A stretch of DNA of 64,000 nucleotides from DASCNA01 sp036011305. GTDB taxonomy: Bacteria; Verrucomicrobiota; Lentisphaeria; Victivallales; GWF2-38-69. Positions within the stretch are counted from its first letter, which is position 1, and every line of letters starts with the position of its first letter. Positions 8,383-16,738 of this stretch are shown here, in pieces. Made by a program: the position numbers and the translations under genes. Where the stretch lies: NCBI GenBank assembly GCA_036011305.1, contig DASCNA010000144.1:1-64000 (forward strand). Direction: 5' to 3'. Under the pieces are notes generated by a model. It saw only the letters and a list, made by a program, of their open reading frames with translations, did no database searches and was not told the origin of the DNA.

Positions 8383-9663
8383 ATGACTCATAATAAAAAA
8401 ATATCCACCAGTGACCTAGTATCAACTTTAAAAGAAATGGGTGAAAGAGCTTTTTTTGCTAGCAAACAACTAGCTGGATTAAGCTCTAGTGAAAAAAATA
8501 ACTGTATTAAAGCAATTGCAGATACGTTAGAGCAGGAAAAAGATAATATTTTAGCAGCAAATGAGAAAGACATTAATAAGGGTATAAAAAAAGGTCTTCT
8601 GCCTGCTATGATCGATAGGTTAAAACTATCAGAAAAACGTATAAAAGCAATGGCTGACGGATTGAGAGAGTTGACAAAGCTGGAAGATCCTGTCGGGCAT
8701 ACAATCACAACAACGATAAGGCCAAATGGTTTAGAAATAAAAAAAGTAAGTGTTCCAATCGGCACTATTGCTATAATATATGAATCAAGACCTAATGTGA
8801 CCATAGATGCTGCAGGACTCTGCCTTAAATCAGGAAATGCAGTAATTTTACGTGGAGGTTCTGAAGCTATTCATTCAAATATTGCTTTAGCACACTGTGT
8901 TACAAGAGCATGTATTTCATGTCAATTAGACAAAGGGGTCGTTCAGCTCTTACCCTGGACAGACAGAGAAGCGGTTAATCTCCTGCTAAAAATGGATAAC
9001 TATATTGATCTTGTAATACCACGGGGCGGAGAGCATTTAATTAGAAAAGTTGTATCAGAGTCAACTATTCCTGTAATCAAACATTATAAAGGCGTCTGTA
9101 ATATTTATATTGATGATAAATGCGACATTGACATGGCTGTAAATATTGTAGAAAATGCTAAATGCCAAAGACCTGGTGTATGTAACGCTGCAGAAACTTT
9201 GCTCATTCATAACGATATAGCAGATGAAATAGCACCAATACTGGCTAAAAGGTTAGGAAACAAAAATGTAGAACTTCGCGGGGATAAAATTTTCTGTGAT
9301 ATAGTACCTGAATCCAATATGGCAACAGAAGAAGACTGGTCCATGGAATATCTAGATCTTATACTTTCTGTTAAAATTGTTCCTGATATACAGTCAGCAA
9401 TAAATCATATCAACAGATACGGTTCAAAGCATAGTGATTTAATTATAACGAGTGATAAGCTTAATGCTAAAAAATTTATGAAAGAGGTGGATTCTTCTAC
9501 TGTCTATCACAATGCATCAACACGTTTTACTGACGGTTTTGAGTTTGGTATGGGCGCTGAAATTGGGATCAGCACCGACAAATTGCACGCCAGAGGGCCG
9601 ATGGGCTTAAAAGAATTAAACACATATAAGTATCTGGTTTTCGGTAACGGCCAGATTAGATAA
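8383..9663 (+). CDS. proA: Gamma-glutamyl phosphate reductase
   Basis: This 426-residue aldehyde-dehydrogenase-fold enzyme uses NADPH to reduce gamma-glutamyl phosphate to glutamate semialdehyde, the second step of proline synthesis. Visible motifs are PIGTIAIIYESRPNVT (125-140), the GG nucleotide-contact region near 158, and catalytic Cys267 in QRPGVCNAAET. Length is normal. An AGGTAATGAG element precedes the ATG and a strong terminator follows. It is the partner of proB just upstream; proC is not in the window. Confidence 0.96.
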   Translation: MTHNKKISTSDLVSTLKEMGERAFFASKQLAGLSSSEKNNCIKAIADTLEQEKDNILAANEKDINKGIKKGLLPAMIDRLKLSEKRIKAMADGLRELTKLEDPVGHTITTTIRPNGLEIKKVSVPIGTIAIIYESRPNVTIDAAGLCLKSGNAVILRGGSEAIHSNIALAHCVTRACISCQLDKGVVQLLPWTDREAVNLLLKMDNYIDLVIPRGGEHLIRKVVSESTIPVIKHYKGVCNIYIDDKCDIDMAVNIVENAKCQRPGVCNAAETLLIHNDIADEIAPILAKRLGNKNVELRGDKIFCDIVPESNMATEEDWSMEYLDLILSVKIVPDIQSAINHINRYGSKHSDLIITSDKLNAKKFMKEVDSSTVYHNASTRFTDGFEFGMGAEIGISTDKLHARGPMGLKELNTYKYLVFGNGQIR

Positions 9664-9680
9664 TATATTTCACAAAAAAA

Positions 9681-9699
9681 ACAGTGAAAAATTCACTGT
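9681..9699. terminator. Bidirectional terminator after proA
   Basis: A perfect 8-bp stem (ACAGTGAA / TTCACTGT) with a 3-base loop is flanked by A and T runs on both sides. It serves proA and the convergent gene at 9727-10236. Confidence 0.85.
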
Positions 9700-9726
9700 T
9701 TTTTTTTGTGTTCTTTTCAAATATAC

Positions 9727-10236
9727 CTAAAAACCCCAGTTTATTAAAGGTGAAATAGGAAGAAAACCGTTATCCATTATGTTAATTAAGCCCAACTGTA
9801 TCCCTTTTGAATTTTCAGCTTTATTTATCAAGCCCAGCTGAAAACCTCTAGAGCTTTTATATTCATTAAAAACGGATATTTGTGCGCCAATTATATTACT
9901 ACACTCCATATTTACAGCCCCTATCTGCAGACCATCAGTACCGTCACTCATATTCAATATTGAAAGCTGGAGACCTTTTGTATTAGTTTGAGAGAAAAAT
10001 ATAGCCAAATCAAGCCCGGCAATAATATTTTTTTTGTTAGCACTGAATGAAGCAGGAAATCCTAAATCCATACCATAAACATCAACACCATTTGGCCAGG
10101 ACCATACACCGGGCCAGAAGCATATACGAAAAGGAGTTGAAAAAGAGACATCCTCAGGTTCATTAGCCAAAGTTTGAGAAACAGCACCAATTATACACAT
10201 CAATGTCAGTAATGCAATCATTACTTTTTTATTCAT
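9727..10236 (-). CDS. Exported protein with LA_2272-type surface repeats
   Basis: This 169-residue protein has a signal peptide (about 1-24, cleavage after TLA). Its second half carries five copies of a short repeat with consensus (K/R/D)GxQ(L/I)xxxN: GLQLSILN, GLQIGAVN, GAQISVFN, GFQLGLIN and GIQLGLIN, roughly 16-19 residues apart. This is the pattern of the LA_2272 surface-repeat family, thought to form short beta strands at the cell surface in diderm bacteria. It has no lipobox. Function is unknown. It converges with proA and stands alone. Confidence 0.75.
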   Translation of the reverse strand: MNKKVMIALLTLMCIIGAVSQTLANEPEDVSFSTPFRICFWPGVWSWPNGVDVYGMDLGFPASFSANKKNIIAGLDLAIFFSQTNTKGLQLSILNMSDGTDGLQIGAVNMECSNIIGAQISVFNEYKSSRGFQLGLINKAENSKGIQLGLINIMDNGFLPISPLINWGF

Positions 10237-10511
10237 TCTAAATACACCCTTCTGTTTGTGTTATTAACTTGTTATAAATGCATATTTAATGATTATATTA
10301 AGATATTCTTTTTCTGCCATATATCCTTAGACAGAAAAATAACAAAAAATTCAGAAATAATGAATGTTGATGCACATGATCAAAATTAGCGAGAAAAGTA
10401 AGTGATTATTTAATATTTTCAGATAGAATATATAATAGAAGTTAGATAGAATATAGTCAATTAATGTAAAATTTGTATTTTATCAACAATCACAAAACGA
10501 AAGATTAGGTA

Positions 10512-10694
10512 ATGAAATCAGGAAAAATTGGTTGTCTTTTTATTTACTCTGTAATACTTATAATAATAGGAATGGGAATCTATAAATATAGAGAAGAAAT
10601 TTTAAGTTATATTTCTGACAAATCATCTGAAGTGACTAAAAAAATCAGCACCAAAGCTGTCGAGGTAAAAGATAAAGTAAAAGATAAATTATAA
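10512..10694 (+). CDS. Small single-pass membrane protein
   Basis: This is a 60-residue protein with one hydrophobic helix (about 8-24, CLFIYSVILIIIGMGIY) followed by a charged, probably helical tail ending VEVKDKVKDKL. It could be a signal-anchored or exported peptide; the tail resembles YtxH-like small stress proteins only in composition. An AGG lies close to the ATG. It lies 75 bases before the ClC gene and may be cotranscribed with it. I do not recognise a family. Confidence 0.6.
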   Translation: MKSGKIGCLFIYSVILIIIGMGIYKYREEILSYISDKSSEVTKKISTKAVEVKDKVKDKL

Positions 10695-10769
10695 TCTCAT
10701 TGAAATAATTATTTTAAGAATTAAACTTTTTGTTTCCAAAATAAACAATTAAAATCATAACACCAAAAC

Positions 10770-12113
10770 ATGAAACAATTCAGAATTTTCAGAAAAGTAC
10801 TATTAAGAGAAAGAAGGCATTATAGTTTCCTTCTTTTATCAGGAGTAATAGTCGGCTCTCTGTCAGGTCTGATAGGCAGTCTTTTTCAATTATCTATAAT
10901 TTGGTTTACGGATTTAAAATATTATCTTGCAGAAACATTGATTCAAAATCAGATAGGCAGATACTCTTTTATTATATTATTCTGTGTAGTAAGTATAATT
11001 GTTGCAATAATTCTAGTTAGAAAATTTGCTCCTGAGGCCGCAGGTAGCGGTGTGCAGGAAATCGAAGGTGTATTACTTAATTATCGTAAACTCAGAGGCC
11101 ATAGAATTCTTCCAATTAAATTTATTGGCGGCGTACTTGCTCTTTCCAGCGGTCTGGTATTAGGTCGTGAAGGGCCTACAATACAGATGAGCAGTGCAAT
11201 TGGCAAGATGTTTTCTGACAGATTCAGGCTAAGACCTGAATTTACCCATGCAATTATAGCAGCTGGTGCAGGTGCAGGCCTAGCGGCCGCCTTCAATGCA
11301 CCCCTTGCCGGAATATTATTTGTTATTGAAGAAATGCGTGGTGAATTCAGATACAGTTTTATGTCAATGAACTGTGTTATAGTAGCTTCAATATGCAGTG
11401 ATATTGTTTTACGTTTAATTATGGGGCAAAAGCCTGATATAGTCATGACTTATTTTTCTACTCCTCCCATTGCATCATTATGGATGTTTGTAGTATTTGG
11501 ATGTATTTTTGGGGTTTTTGGGGTAATATTTAACCGTTACCTTATAAAAGTTCTGAACTTTTTCTCTGATAGCAAACAAATTGTATATTGGCCTATGATT
11601 GTAATGGTAGGTATTGTTGTGGGCTCCTTAACAATATTCTATCCTCATGCTGTAGGTGGGGGATATAATATTATTTCTGATGCCCTTTCATATAAAGTAC
11701 CAATAATGGCACTTCTTTTACTCTTTCTTATCAGAATGGCTGCAACATGGGTCAGTTACGGTTCAGGAACACCTGGCGGTATATTTGCTCCAATGATAGC
11801 ACTTGGTACAGTTTTTGGTATGTGGTACGGTCAATTTGCCCATTTTTTCTTTCCTGAATTAGTAACACATCCAGGCATATTTGCTGTAGCTGGAATGAGC
11901 GCCCTCTTCACAGCAACGGTTGGCGCACCTTTAACCGGAATACTACTTGTTACTGAAATGACAATGAATTACGCTCTTATTCTTCCCTTGATCATAACCT
12001 GCTTCAGCGCCACAATTACCGCATTTTTACTTGGTGGTAATCCAATTTATGAAACTCTGCTGGAAAGAACATTGAAAAGAGTGGCGCAAAAGAAAAAACT
12101 CATAAAAAAATAA
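10770..12113 (+). CDS. clcA: ClC-type H+/Cl- antiporter
   Basis: This is a 447-residue inner-membrane antiporter. Three chloride-site motifs are intact: GSGVQ (92-96, the GSGIP loop), GREGP (132-136, gating Glu134) and GGIFAP (336-341), together with Tyr427 in NPIYETLL. Glu188 in FVIEEM matches the internal proton glutamate of E. coli ClcA, so proton-coupled exchange is more likely than a channel. There are no C-terminal CBS domains. In other bacteria such proteins support acid resistance; that role here is inferred. Confidence 0.93.
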   Translation: MKQFRIFRKVLLRERRHYSFLLLSGVIVGSLSGLIGSLFQLSIIWFTDLKYYLAETLIQNQIGRYSFIILFCVVSIIVAIILVRKFAPEAAGSGVQEIEGVLLNYRKLRGHRILPIKFIGGVLALSSGLVLGREGPTIQMSSAIGKMFSDRFRLRPEFTHAIIAAGAGAGLAAAFNAPLAGILFVIEEMRGEFRYSFMSMNCVIVASICSDIVLRLIMGQKPDIVMTYFSTPPIASLWMFVVFGCIFGVFGVIFNRYLIKVLNFFSDSKQIVYWPMIVMVGIVVGSLTIFYPHAVGGGYNIISDALSYKVPIMALLLLFLIRMAATWVSYGSGTPGGIFAPMIALGTVFGMWYGQFAHFFFPELVTHPGIFAVAGMSALFTATVGAPLTGILLVTEMTMNYALILPLIITCFSATITAFLLGGNPIYETLLERTLKRVAQKKKLIKK

Positions 12114-12326
12114 ATACTTTTACCTCTCAATTTTATTTAGAATCTTCTTATTTTAATATGTTCGACAGTATCCCGATATTAATGATTATTTTATTGTAAA
12201 TTTTGGCATTAAGTATACTTTAATTTATCGGTAAATTTTTTATTAATCTGTTACTTTTTAGTAATTCAATTGTAATAAATTATTATAAAGCAACTTTTTT
12301 ATTTTTAGAAATTTGGGAGGATCAAC

Positions 12327-13565
12327 ATGGATAAAAGAGAGTTAATAAAACAGTATTTTTCTGACCATAAAGATCAGATTCAGGAAAAGATAATAAACCT
12401 TACCACCGAAATGGTTGCAGAAAAAACAGTAAATGTACAGACAAGTCAGCTTAGTGAACATCCATACTTGAAGGCACGTGGTGAAGAGTATAAAGTTGCA
12501 AAAATTGTTAAAGATGAATTTGATAAAGCTGACATTGCATATGATGAGTATTCGAGAATACCCGAGCGCCCTAATGTAATTGGACACCTTGGAAAAAACA
12601 CTAACGGCATCAGTCTTTTTATGGCAGGACATATGGATGTTGTACCTGCTGGAGACGGCTGGGATTCTGATCCGTATAAAGTAATCCAGAAAGACGGCAA
12701 ACTATATGGAAGAGGAACTTCTGATAATAAAGGTCAAATTGCATCAATTCTTGCAGCTGCGTCTATATTAAAAGAGCTTGGACTTGATAAAGAAATAAAC
12801 GGTGACCTGCAGATAGCTGCTCTTTCTGATGAAGAATGCTGTGATCCTGACGGAATAGACTATGGGGTTCACTATCTGCTTGAAGAGAAACTAATTGATC
12901 CAACATATGCTGTTATTCCAGATATCGGTGAATACATGAGAAGTATCGATGTTGCAGAAAAAGGAGGGATAAAACTTCAGGTGACAGCAACAGGCAAACA
13001 GGCTCACGGCTCTACCCCTGAAAAAGGAATCAATGCAATCAACATGATGGCTGAATTTATACATAATTTCAAAGATTTTGAATTAGATCATACAGAACAT
13101 CCATTGCTTGGACACCCAACAGTTAATGTCGGCGTAATTAACGGCGGTGCGGCATCCAATATTGTACCTGGCTCCTGTTATGTACACATTGATATGCGCA
13201 CAGTACCAGGAATAACCTTAGATCAAATCGAAGCTGAAGTAAAAAAATATTGTGATATGGTAAAAGACGGTAATTTTAAAATTGAATTTATTTCAGTAAG
13301 CGAACCTCACAGCATTGATCCTGACAATGACCTTGTCAAACTGATCCAGAAGCATGGAGAACCTATTCTTGGTTTTAAGCCTGTGCCAATTGGCTTAGGA
13401 GGAGGTACATTCGCTAAGGGACTTTGTCTGCATGGTTGCAAAGCTGTTGGATGGGGTATTGGAAATGAAGATACTATGCACGTAGCTAATGAGTATATTG
13501 AAATCGATCAACTAATGGATTTTGCTCAGTTGACCTGTCTGTTGGCTCTAGATTTATTAAGCTGA
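12327..13565 (+). CDS. M20 family metallopeptidase (ArgE/DapE type)
   Basis: This is a 412-residue cytoplasmic zinc hydrolase. Metal and catalytic residues are visible: His102 and catalytic Asp104 in GHMDVVP, bridging Asp133 in GRGTSDNKGQ, Glu169/Glu170 in LSDEECC, and a C-terminal His385 in EDTMHVANE. The central dimerisation domain contains QAHGSTPEKG. Substrate could be an N-acylated amino acid, a dipeptide or succinyl-diaminopimelate; the sequence does not decide. A strong GGAGG site lies seven bases before the ATG and a terminator follows, so it is transcribed alone. Confidence 0.88.
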   Translation: MDKRELIKQYFSDHKDQIQEKIINLTTEMVAEKTVNVQTSQLSEHPYLKARGEEYKVAKIVKDEFDKADIAYDEYSRIPERPNVIGHLGKNTNGISLFMAGHMDVVPAGDGWDSDPYKVIQKDGKLYGRGTSDNKGQIASILAAASILKELGLDKEINGDLQIAALSDEECCDPDGIDYGVHYLLEEKLIDPTYAVIPDIGEYMRSIDVAEKGGIKLQVTATGKQAHGSTPEKGINAINMMAEFIHNFKDFELDHTEHPLLGHPTVNVGVINGGAASNIVPGSCYVHIDMRTVPGITLDQIEAEVKKYCDMVKDGNFKIEFISVSEPHSIDPDNDLVKLIQKHGEPILGFKPVPIGLGGGTFAKGLCLHGCKAVGWGIGNEDTMHVANEYIEIDQLMDFAQLTCLLALDLLS

Positions 13566-13597
13566 TATAATAATCATCTTTGATTTTTATTCAAACC

Positions 13598-13638
13598 AAA
13601 AGGCTCTGATAAATATTGATCATTTATTAGAGCCTTTT
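13598..13638 (+). terminator. Terminator after the M20 peptidase
   Basis: A 10-bp stem (AAAAGGCTCT / AGAGCCTTTT) is extended by imperfect ATAAAT/ATTTAT pairing. It works on the plus strand for the peptidase, and could also serve the convergent microprotein at 13647. Confidence 0.75.
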
Positions 13639-13646
13639 ACATTACT

Positions 13647-13778
13647 TTATATATTCTTCGCCGTCTGTCTCTGATAAGGCGGTAAAAAATTATTTCCATA
13701 ATTATTCATTGCTTTTTTATACTCATTGTAAAAATGGTGTATTTTGTTTTTCTTTTCTTTTTTATGATAAGTTTTCAT
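13647..13778 (-). CDS. Microprotein, 43 aa, paralogue of 13830-13970
   Basis: This is a short basic protein rich in Lys, Asn and Tyr, starting MKTYHKKEKK and containing HHFYNEYKKAMNNYG. A GAGG site lies six to seven bases before the ATG. It aligns over its whole length with the 46-residue protein 51 bases upstream on the same strand; shared residues include MK, KxKK, HxFxxEYxK, NYG and a final KNI. That two independent frames share sequence, spacing and ribosome binding sites is good evidence that both are translated. No signal peptide or membrane segment. Function unknown. Confidence 0.65.
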   Translation of the reverse strand: MKTYHKKEKKNKIHHFYNEYKKAMNNYGNNFLPPYQRQTAKNI

Positions 13779-13829
13779 AATTAACCTCAATTCTTGTTTA
13801 ATTGTATCAATATGATTGTATCTAAAACA

Positions 13830-13970
13830 TTATTTTGAAATATTTTTTGTTCTTATTGGATAAGAGCAAGAGCTTGATATTTTCTCTCCGTAATTATAAA
13901 TAGTTTTTATATATTCTGCCCAAAAATTATGTTTTTGAATTTTCTTTATTTTATTAAGATGAATTTTCAT
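13830..13970 (-). CDS. Microprotein, 46 aa, paralogue of 13647-13778
   Basis: This is a short basic protein starting MKIHLNKIKK with the core HNFWAEYIKTIYNYG, followed by a variable stretch with one cysteine and a KNISK end. An AGGA site lies eight bases before the ATG. It is the first of two tandem paralogues and diverges from the HTH-PAS gene at 14122, sharing a 150-base control region with it. No known toxin, leader peptide or ribosomal protein family comes to mind. A toxin-antitoxin, peptide-signal or regulatory role is possible but unsupported. Confidence 0.65.
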   Translation of the reverse strand: MKIHLNKIKKIQKHNFWAEYIKTIYNYGEKISSSCSYPIRTKNISK

Positions 13971-14054
13971 TATTGATTTCCTTTTATCATTGTTGTTTAT
14001 CTTTAAAATAAATGTATATGACTTTCATAAAAGAAGAGAAACTTTAAAAAAAAG

Positions 14055-14083
14055 TTGATATTTAGGACACATTGTCATATAAT
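14055..14083 (+). promoter_or_regulatory. Consensus sigma-70 promoter for the HTH-PAS gene
   Basis: TTGATA (14055-14060) and TATAAT (14078-14083) are separated by exactly 17 bases, close to perfect consensus and 38 bases before the ATG at 14122. The spacer contains the inverted repeat GACA-CAT-TGTC (14066-14076). ATATGAC or its complement occurs at 14016, 14074 and 14111, so the region looks like a regulated promoter. Confidence 0.7.
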
Positions 14084-14121
14084 AATCAACATATTCAATT
14101 TTATATATCTATATGACCTAA

Positions 14122-15741
14122 ATGTTCAAATTTGACAAATATAAATTTAAAAAGCTGAGAAAATCTTCAAAATTATCACAGCAAAAAATTGCTGACGTAA
14201 TAGGCAAAGCTTCTTACAGAACAATTTTAAGATGGGAACAGGGAATAAGTAAACCTACAGAAGGCGAAGTAAGGCTTTTGGCTGAAATAATGCATGTACC
14301 TATTAGTGAAATTTCAGATTTAAAAGAACTATTTGATAATAACACTCCATACTTTTATGATAATTTAACTAATCTTGATAAAAGTATTTTTGATATTTCA
14401 GCAAAAACTGATTCTGAAAAGCAAAAAACTATTATTGACTTAATGAAACAGAATAAAATGCTTAACTGGCAACTTCAGGAACAAAAAAAAGTTATTTCAA
14501 ATATTACAACAACTGTAAATTCTCTAAATTATCTTATCTATAGAAAAAACAGAGCACTCAAATACACTTTTGTTAATGATTTTTTCCTATCATATTTTGG
14601 TTTTCCTGGTTCTAATCTCGTACTTGGACAAAGAAACTCTGACATTTGGAAACATCAAAAGAGCTGGGAAGAAATATCAGAATTGGAAAAAAATGTATTT
14701 GAATCCAATGTTGCTTTAGAAAATACTATAATCAGTATTCCAAAAACATTTGGCACAGGAGGAAGCGGTGTTGTTAATATAAAACCTGTTTATGATAATA
14801 ATGATAAAATTATTGAAATTATAGTTTCAATTAAAGATATTTCAGGTGAGCAAAGCTTGAATGAAAAATATTTCTATCTGGAATCAGCACTTGAAAAACT
14901 TGAGCATGTAATATGGATTATAAAATCAAAACCTTACAGACATTTTTTATATATAAACAGTGCGATTGAAAGAATTTATGGAGTTGGTAAAAATGAATTT
15001 TACAGAGATGTTGATTTCTGGATTAAATTTGTACATAAAGAGGATATCAAAAAAGTAAAAAAAGAGTTCAATAATCAGAAAGAGGAACTTATTTATCGAA
15101 TTTATGTCAGGAACAAAGAGATCCACTGGGTACAACATTTTTTATATAGAACAATTGTTAAAGATACTGAACTGGAGTTTGGAGTTATTAAAGATATCAC
15201 CAAAGAAATGAATAACGAAAAAATCCGGCATATGATGGAAACTACGATAAACTCTATGAAGGAGACTTTTGGATTAACCGGGCCAAATTCATGCGATAGT
15301 TTATATTTTAGCAAATCAAGAGCTAAGATATATGGATATTCTATGGATAAACTAATCAAAGGCGGACATGATTTTTGGTTAAAAACCTGCGTTCATCCTG
15401 ATGACTATGAAAAGCAAAAAAAATATAGTGATGACAATTCTTGGCCTACTTTAAGACGCTTCAGAATTATCCGTGGAGATGGTCAACTCAGGTGGTTAGA
15501 AACAAGAAGAATAAGAATAATATTTGATGGTCAACTATGCTCAGGTTATTTCGAAAGTGATATTACCGATCAAATTAAAAAAGAGAACAAACAGAAGAAA
15601 AATATAGACAAAGCCTATCTTGAAGGATATCAAACAAGAAATTTAGAAATGTCAAAATCTTTAAAGGAAAAACAAATTTCCCCAGCTATAATTTCTAAAG
15701 TAACAGGTCTCAGTAAAACAGAAATTGAGAAATTAAATTAA
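14122..15741 (+). CDS. HTH-PAS regulator with three PAS-like regions and an Rpn-like tail
   Basis: This 539-residue soluble protein starts with an Xre-like helix-turn-helix (1-68; LSQQKIADVIG, YRTILRWEQG). A short coiled region (about 100-125) and three PAS-type sensory segments follow (about 128-245, 250-365 and 370-485), the last two of the PAS_3 kind with DFWxxxVHxxD and VRNKEIHWV/GQLRWLETRR signatures. The final 45 residues (AYLEGYQTRNLEMSK, then ISKVTGLSKTEIEKL) match the C-terminal motif of Rpn/PD-(D/E)XK transposase-like proteins, which is odd here. There is no enzymatic output domain, so it is probably a ligand-sensing DNA-binding regulator. No ribosome binding site is visible. It diverges from the microprotein pair. 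Confidence 0.72.
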   Translation: MFKFDKYKFKKLRKSSKLSQQKIADVIGKASYRTILRWEQGISKPTEGEVRLLAEIMHVPISEISDLKELFDNNTPYFYDNLTNLDKSIFDISAKTDSEKQKTIIDLMKQNKMLNWQLQEQKKVISNITTTVNSLNYLIYRKNRALKYTFVNDFFLSYFGFPGSNLVLGQRNSDIWKHQKSWEEISELEKNVFESNVALENTIISIPKTFGTGGSGVVNIKPVYDNNDKIIEIIVSIKDISGEQSLNEKYFYLESALEKLEHVIWIIKSKPYRHFLYINSAIERIYGVGKNEFYRDVDFWIKFVHKEDIKKVKKEFNNQKEELIYRIYVRNKEIHWVQHFLYRTIVKDTELEFGVIKDITKEMNNEKIRHMMETTINSMKETFGLTGPNSCDSLYFSKSRAKIYGYSMDKLIKGGHDFWLKTCVHPDDYEKQKKYSDDNSWPTLRRFRIIRGDGQLRWLETRRIRIIFDGQLCSGYFESDITDQIKKENKQKKNIDKAYLEGYQTRNLEMSKSLKEKQISPAIISKVTGLSKTEIEKLN

Positions 15742-15748
15742 ACAAAGT

Positions 15749-16738
15749 CTAATATTCGTCGAATATTTTCTGAATTTTCTGTAAATTATCAGTTTTTGTC
15801 AATGCAACTACTAAGAGAACTCTTGCTTTTTGTGGATTTAAATCATTACTGACAATAAAATTATATTCATTATCTTTTTCATCGCCATTTCTTATAATAT
15901 GACCTGAACCTGCTCTGCTTGACCGAACTACAAATATTCCTTTTTCAGAAGCATCTTTAAATCCGGCTAAAATCTCATCAGTAAAAGCACCATTACCAAC
16001 ACCTGCGCTAACAATCCCTTTTGAATCATTATTAATAAAACAGTCAACTAATTCTCTGCCCGCTCCTGCATAGTTATAAACAACATCTACCTTGGGCAAT
16101 GCATCTATATCTCTAATATTAAACTCACTTTTGAAAGTATGAAGTTTATCTGAAGAAAAGTTATAAAATATCTGATTTCCTTCAATAGTTCCAATAATCT
16201 GTGTATTTTGAGAATTCATAGTATCAGGATTGGTTGTGCTCCCTTTTGAAACATCACGTGCACAGAATAATCTGTCATTTATTACAGCAAGCACACCTCT
16301 GCTCCAAGAGTTTTTATTTGAAGCAACTTTTACTGCCTGATAAATATTCATTGGGCCGTCGGCACTGATTGCAGTGGCCGGCCTCATTGCACATGTAATT
16401 ACAACAGGTTTTTCAGTTTTTACAGTTAAATGCAAAAAATATGCTGTTTCTTCAAGGGTATTTGTGCCGTGTGTAATTACAACTCCGTCAAAATCTTCAT
16501 CAAGATATTTCTGTACATTTTTAGCTAAAATCACCCAATTTTCAGGTTTCATTCTTCTACTACAGAAATTAAAGACCTGTTCGTATTGAATTTTTGCCAT
16601 TGAGTTGATTCCTGGCACAGAATCAATAATACTAGAAATATCTAATTTACCTGACTCATATCCAACAGTTTTATTTGCATTTTCTGCAGTACCGGCGATT
16701 GTTCCTCCAGTCCCAAGTATCATAATTTTAGGCAACAT
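15749..16738 (-). CDS. L-asparaginase (AnsA/AnsB fold)
   Basis: This enzyme hydrolyses asparagine to aspartate and ammonia. With the ATG at 16738 it has 329 residues and no signal peptide, so it acts in the cytoplasm. Thr13 in GTGGTIAG and Thr92 in THGTNTLEETA are the two catalytic threonines, Lys165 in RDVSKG is present, and SADGPMN follows. The residue after Thr92 is Asn93, where the E. coli type II enzyme has the catalytic-set Asp90. The start at 16738 is chosen because AGAGG lies seven bases upstream; a TTG two codons earlier is less likely. The gene overlaps the aconitase end by 11 bases, so the two are translationally coupled. A 17-base palindrome spans the stop. Confidence 0.88.
   Translation of the reverse strand: MLPKIMILGTGGTIAGTAENANKTVGYESGKLDISSIIDSVPGINSMAKIQYEQVFNFCSRRMKPENWVILAKNVQKYLDEDFDGVVITHGTNTLEETAYFLHLTVKTEKPVVITCAMRPATAISADGPMNIYQAVKVASNKNSWSRGVLAVINDRLFCARDVSKGSTTNPDTMNSQNTQIIGTIEGNQIFYNFSSDKLHTFKSEFNIRDIDALPKVDVVYNYAGAGRELVDCFINNDSKGIVSAGVGNGAFTDEILAGFKDASEKGIFVVRSSRAGSGHIIRNGDEKDNEYNFIVSNDLNPQKARVLLVVALTKTDNLQKIQKIFDEY

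Noticed and set aside
10421..10455. Direct repeat AGATAGAATATA (two copies 23 bases apart) before the 60-aa membrane protein
   Set aside because: Short, AT-rich and without a partner elsewhere; may overlap a promoter (TATAAT at 10431), but nothing supports a specific function.
13566..14121. Repeat-containing intergenic region considered as CRISPR or small RNA cluster
   Set aside because: There are no regularly spaced identical repeats; the similarity within it is at protein level between two small genes.
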